Shown: piece after piece, positions 60,343 to 64,000 of the stretch
Layout of the letters: the number at the start of each line of letters is the position of its first letter
Numbering within the stretch: the stretch's first letter is position 1
From: Cucumis sativus
Lineage: Eukaryota; Streptophyta; Magnoliopsida; Cucurbitales; Cucurbitaceae
Reading direction: 5' to 3'
Assembly (NCBI RefSeq): GCF_000004075.3
Contig: NC_026655.2
Coordinates: forward strand, 4,836,001-4,900,000
Length of the DNA: 64,000 bases
Made by a program: the position numbers and the translations under genes
Notes under the pieces: generated by a model
Databases searched by the model: none
Seen by the model: only the letters and a program-made list of their open reading frames with translations
Told to the model about the DNA's origin: nothing

Positions 60343-61258
60343 ACATTTTTGTTTTAGTTTTAAAATAAATTTCAACCTTTTTTTGACAAGATAAAACAAT
60401 AGGTTAGAAAAAATAATGCATACATATATATAAAAAAATGTGATAAAAAAATTGAAAAATTTAAAACAATTATGTGTTGAGAACAAATGTTTGGTAATTA
60501 AAGTAGAAGTGAAGTAGATTTAAATAGTAAAAAGATTTTAATGTAATAAAGATAACCTTATGTTGAACAATAATTATTAAGAGGACGAAATTTCAATCAC
60601 CTTCATGATGTATGGTGTTAGTGTTACATAGGATGGGGAATGGGGTAAGGTTATGAATTTTAATGCAAAGCGGCTAAGGTTATTAATTAGAGGCGGATGA
60701 ATTAATGGTTGGTTGTTGTGTGGCTTATGAGTTCGACAGGACGGACTGCAATACCCATCTTCTTCCTCCTGCTGCCTGCAACAAAACTAACTGCAATTAA
60801 ATGGCGGTTGACTCTTTTATATATCCAAAATTAAATTTGGGAAATTGTTTTTCTTCAATAATAAGTGAGAGAGTTGGGTTTCTGTTCACATCTATGATCT
60901 ATTCATGTAGTTGAGTTGCTGCTGATTTAAAGAGAAATGTCACTGTTCCGCCATGGAAGGTAGGAGCAAGCTGTCGGCCTTAGCAATCAATGCTCCTACC
61001 AACATCTACCAGTTCTCATTAATTACGCATTTGAAATATGCCTTCCTCTTCTTCTTCTTCTTCTTACTCTGTTTTCTCTTTAATCTCTTCGAAAATTTTC
61101 ATTTCATCCTTCATACGATTCGTGATCTTTTGTTTTTTCAGGCTGTTTTCGCATGGGGTTTTCTTTTTTTCTCCCTCGAATCTTCTCAGTCTAACTCACA
61201 CGATACTCATTTCACTAGTTGCAGTCAATCTCCCACTTCTCTCTCTCTCTTTCTCTCA

Positions 61259-61267
61259 TTTATATAA
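61259..61267 (+). promoter_or_regulatory. ABCG11 TATA box
   Basis: TTATATAAA follows a CT-rich tract and lies about 68 bases before the start codon, predicting a leader of around 35-40 bases. A second TATA-like TTTATATATCC at about 60815 could serve a longer transcript with an upstream ATG at 60953. Confidence 0.5.
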
Positions 61268-61300
61268 AGGGGGAAACAGAGGAAAACAGAAGGGTGTTGT

Positions 61301-61325
61301 GTGGTGGTGGTGGTGGTGGTGGTGG
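61301..61325 (+). repeat. (GGT)n tract directly before the ABCG11 start
   Basis: About eight GGT/TGG units end three bases before the ATG at 61328. In frame it would read poly-Val, but no ATG precedes it, so it lies in the leader. Confidence 0.85.
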
Positions 61326-61327
61326 AG

Positions 61328-64000
61328 ATGGAGATTGAGGCGAGCAAATCGACGGGGAATGGGGCTGTGGCGATTGGGTTGAGTCCTTTGAGTGAGACGC
61401 TATGGCGAGAGAAGACGAACACGGAGATTGTTGGGGACGTTTCAGCAAGATTGACATGGAAGGATCTGACGGTGATGGTGAGTTTAAGCAATGGAGAAGT
61501 TCAGAAAGTTTTGGAAGGATTGACTGGTTACGCTGAGCCTGGAACTTTCACTGCTTTAATGGGACCTTCTGGTTCTGGAAAATCTACTCTTCTTGATGCT
61601 CTTTCTAGTCGTCTTGCTTCTAATGCCTTTCTTTCTGGTACCATTCTTCTCAATGGACGCAAAACTAAGCTCTCCTTCGGCGCTGCGGTCCGTTCTCTTC
61701 TATTTTCCTCTGTTTTCATACTCTGTTCTGCTTTACTATTGGCTGTTTTGATAATCTATGGGGTTTTGGGTAATCATTTCCCATAAACATGATTAAGATT
61801 GTGTATTTAGAGAAAGGGTTTCATTATATTGAGTTAGTATTACGTGGGTCTTTCTTAAATGGATGATTAACTTTCTTTCAGCCGAATATAAGACGGTTGG
61901 GATTGGAAACGTTTTTTTTTTTTTTTGTTTTTTTCTCGGGAAACAAACAGAAATTTTCTGAAGTTGTGATCTCTTTTTGTTGTTATGGTTCTTAAGTTTT
62001 CTTCACTCTCAGGCTTACGTGACTCAAGATGATAACCTGATCGGCACATTGACGGTGAGGGAGACGATAGCCTATTCAGCTAGGCTTCGTCTCCCGGACA
62101 AAATGCCATGGGAGGAGAAACGAGCTTTGATAGAGAGCACCATCATCGAGATGGGTCTTCAAGATTGTGCCGATACAGTCATTGGGAACTGGCATTTACG
62201 CGGAATCAGTGGCGGCGAGAAGCGGCGGGTTAGTATCGCCATTGAAATTCTCATGAGGCCTCGATTGCTCTTCCTCGATGAACCTACAAGTGGACTCGAC
62301 AGGTACGTTGAAAGAAACCTAACCCTAGGAATAAAATCACTAGAAAAAAATTGCTTGAATTTGTAATGTGGGTTCTGTGATTTTGGTAGTGCTTCTGCTT
62401 TCTTTGTTACTCAAACGTTGAGAGCTTTATCGAGAGATGGAAGAACAGTGATTGCCTCAATTCATCAGCCGAGTAGTGAGGTTTTTGAGCTATTTGATCA
62501 ACTTTACTTGCTGTCGGGTGGCAAAACTGTGTATTTTGGTCAAGCTTCAGAGGCTTATGAGGTGAGAATTCTTCCATTTTTGAGCTAATGCGCGTTACAG
62601 AGGTGAATCTTTTCACCATTGTTGGAGGTTTTGATATTGAATTGTTGATCTGTGCAGTTCTTTGCTCAAGCTGGCTTTCCCTGCCCCGCTCTGAGGAACC
62701 CTTCTGATCATTTTCTTAGATGTATCAATTCAGACTTCGATAAAGTCAAGGCCACTCTCAAAGGTTCTATGAAATTAAGGGTATAACTTTTTCTCCAATG
62801 AAGATTCTATAAGTTGAATATGATAGCAAATGGTGTTTTTCATAATTAAAGTTGCTTAGATAAACAAGGACAGCCAGAAAGTTGAGGCTAGGTCATGCAT
62901 TTCTTTGTCTCTAAACCTGTGTGCTAATTTAGTATATGGGAAGATTTAATCATTTACTGTCCCCTGCTTTGTTCAAGGTTGGTTGCTAAGTAAGGACAAT
63001 CAAAATCCTTTTACTAAATGCTGATTGCTAATTTCTAATCCATTTGCGTTGTTCAGTTTGAATCTAGTGATGATCCTTTGGAAAGAATTACCACGGCTGA
63101 AGCAATGCGAACTCTTATCGACTTCTATCGTTCGTCACAACATTGTTATGCAGCATTAGAAAAAGTTGAGGAGATCTCTAAATATGTAAGTCTTCAACTA
63201 GCTAGTTTTTTCCACTGCCAAATTATTCCCATTTCAACATTACTGACTCTTGAAGTTTTAACATTCTTCACAATCTCCATCGTGTTGCAGAAAGGAACCG
63301 TGTTAGATTTGGGAGGGAGTCAAGCTAGTTTCTTTATGCAAGCGTTTACATTGACAAAACGTTCCTTTATCAACATGTCAAGGGACTTCGGTTATTATTG
63401 GCTCAGGCTTGTGATTTACGTCGTTGTTACAATCTGCATTGGAACCATCTATCTTAACGTTGGAACAGGCTATAACTCCATTCTGGTATTTGATTTTGTT
63501 TACTGTGTTTTGTGCCTTCTTTTTCTTTACTTCCTTATATTAAGTGCCAAGATTATATTAGGACAAACAAGTCTGATTGTTCTGTTCAAAAGACTATCTA
63601 TATACACAAACTAATGATTTCAAGAAATAAATTCAAATTCATTGTTCAATGCTAACAAGTTCACCTATCTTGATCTGCTATAATATGGTGCAGGCTAGAG
63701 GATCTTGTGCATCTTTTGTCTTTGGTTTCGTTACATTTATGTCAATCGGAGGATTCCCATCCTTTGCAGAGGATATGAAGGTAAAATTCATAGTGAAACA
63801 CTGAAAATTTCGCATCATCTTGATTAGAAGAGAATGATTTAAACTTTCAACATGAATATTTTCCCCCAGGTTTTCCATAGGGAGAGATTGAATGGTCATT
63901 ATGGGGTCGGTTCATTTGTCATCAGCAATACTATCTCAGCCATGCCATTCCTTCTACTAATCACCTTCCTTTCTGGAACTATTTGTTACTTTATGGTTCG
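61328..64000 (+). CDS. ABCG11: ABCG11-type (WBC11) half-size ABC transporter, 3' part outside the window
   Basis: Exons seen: 61328-61687, 62013-62302, 62390-62561, 62658-62780, 63057-63185, 63291-63485, 63694-63780 and 63870 to the window edge; 452 full codons are complete before the last exon. The ABC domain has Walker [10 protein letters not shown] (residues 79-87), the signature ISGGEKRR (185-192) and Walker [13 protein letters not shown] (205-216), followed by the H-loop stretch [10 protein letters not shown]. Membrane helices begin with [20 protein letters not shown] in exon 6 and the order ABC-TM is that of ABCG half transporters. Family knowledge: Arabidopsis ABCG11 (At1g17840) exports wax and cutin precursors across the epidermal plasma membrane, as a homodimer or with ABCG12. 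The start is the only ATG before the conserved domain. Orthology to ABCG11 rather than another cuticular ABCG rests on sequence and on neighbours; I am fairly sure. Confidence 0.93.

Larger units (their letters stand above)
48900..60700. other. 12-kb A/T-rich gene desert between divergent DUF789 and ABCG11
   Basis: I found no exon on either strand with conserved protein features. The contents are two long AT microsatellites, two copies of the dispersed A/T repeat, a small G/C-rich patch at about 52612-52665, a tRNA-like patch near 59160-59250, a GGGCC-rich hairpin at 59769-59791 and a G-box at 60337-60342. The short frames (for example 52631-52828, 57418-57744, 59725-59970) are pyrimidine-rich noise. 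Long-range regulation of ABCG11 could reside here. Confidence 0.55.

Noticed and set aside
60655-60670. Near match to an epidermal L1 box upstream of ABCG11
   Set aside because: TTAATGCA differs from the TAAATGYA consensus at one core base; too weak to annotate.
60953-61267. 104-codon frame starting in a good ATG context upstream of ABCG11
   Set aside because: Probably upstream of the transcription start set by the TATA box at 61259; composition is Phe-rich noise after the first 25 codons.
61038-61491. Other frames around the ABCG11 start on both strands
   Set aside because: Made by CT-rich and GGT-repeat sequence; the real frame from 61328 contains the ABC domain.

Overview
The window is nuclear DNA of a flowering plant. 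Genes have many GT-AG introns, spacers are about 70-80% A+T, SINE, MITE and foldback elements are present, and every gene has a plant-type product. The gene content fits a eudicot. Cucurbitaceae is my best guess, because the A/T-rich dispersed repeats resemble ones I associate with cucurbits, but this is inference. There is no prokaryotic, viral or organellar segment. I rebuilt ten protein-coding genes by joining exons by hand. All reading phases close except at the right edge, where the last gene runs out of the window.

Layout. 1-2600: A/T-rich spacer. 2.7-10 kb (+): BRO1-domain protein, 429 aa, 11 coding exons. 11.5-14.3 kb (-): CCDC12/Cwf18 splicing factor, 153 aa. 15.3-18 kb (-): LSM8, 98 aa. 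18.9-24.1 kb (-): RIO1 atypical kinase, 562 aa, 12 exons, with a MITE-like element and a SINE in its introns. 25.4-27.3 kb (+): seed-type tonoplast aquaporin TIP3, 289 aa, with an unusual Gly/Tyr/His-rich repeat in its first loop. 27.9-30.9 kb (-): calcineurin-like phosphoesterase, 376 aa, probably plastid-targeted. 32.5-34.3 kb (+): intronless PPR protein, 601 aa. 35.1-40.2 kb (-): SMP/PH-domain lipid-transfer protein of the TEX2/Nvj2 type, 792 aa. 42.2-43.4 kb: long foldback repeat. 44.9-48.4 kb (-): DUF789 protein, 339 aa. 48.9-60.7 kb: a 12-kb A/T-rich gene desert. 61.3-64 kb (+): ABCG11-type half transporter for cuticular lipids, open at the right edge.

How the genes relate. They do not form one pathway. 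CCDC12, LSM8 and RIO1 are housekeeping RNA-processing and ribosome-assembly genes lying side by side. The order TIP3 - SMP protein - DUF789 - ABCG11 matches, from memory, Arabidopsis At1g17810-At1g17840, with a paralogous copy at At1g73190-73210. The BRO1-like gene also has homologues near both loci (At1g17940, At1g73390). The right half is therefore an old conserved block, expanded here by repeats and by insertion of the phosphoesterase and PPR genes.

Best leads: the repeat-built loop of the TIP3 aquaporin, the 1.25-kb foldback repeat, RY/ABRE seed elements both upstream of TIP3 and in its first intron, an unexplained antisense reading frame in a BRO1 intron, and the long spacer between DUF789 and ABCG11. 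I see no clearly new multi-gene system.
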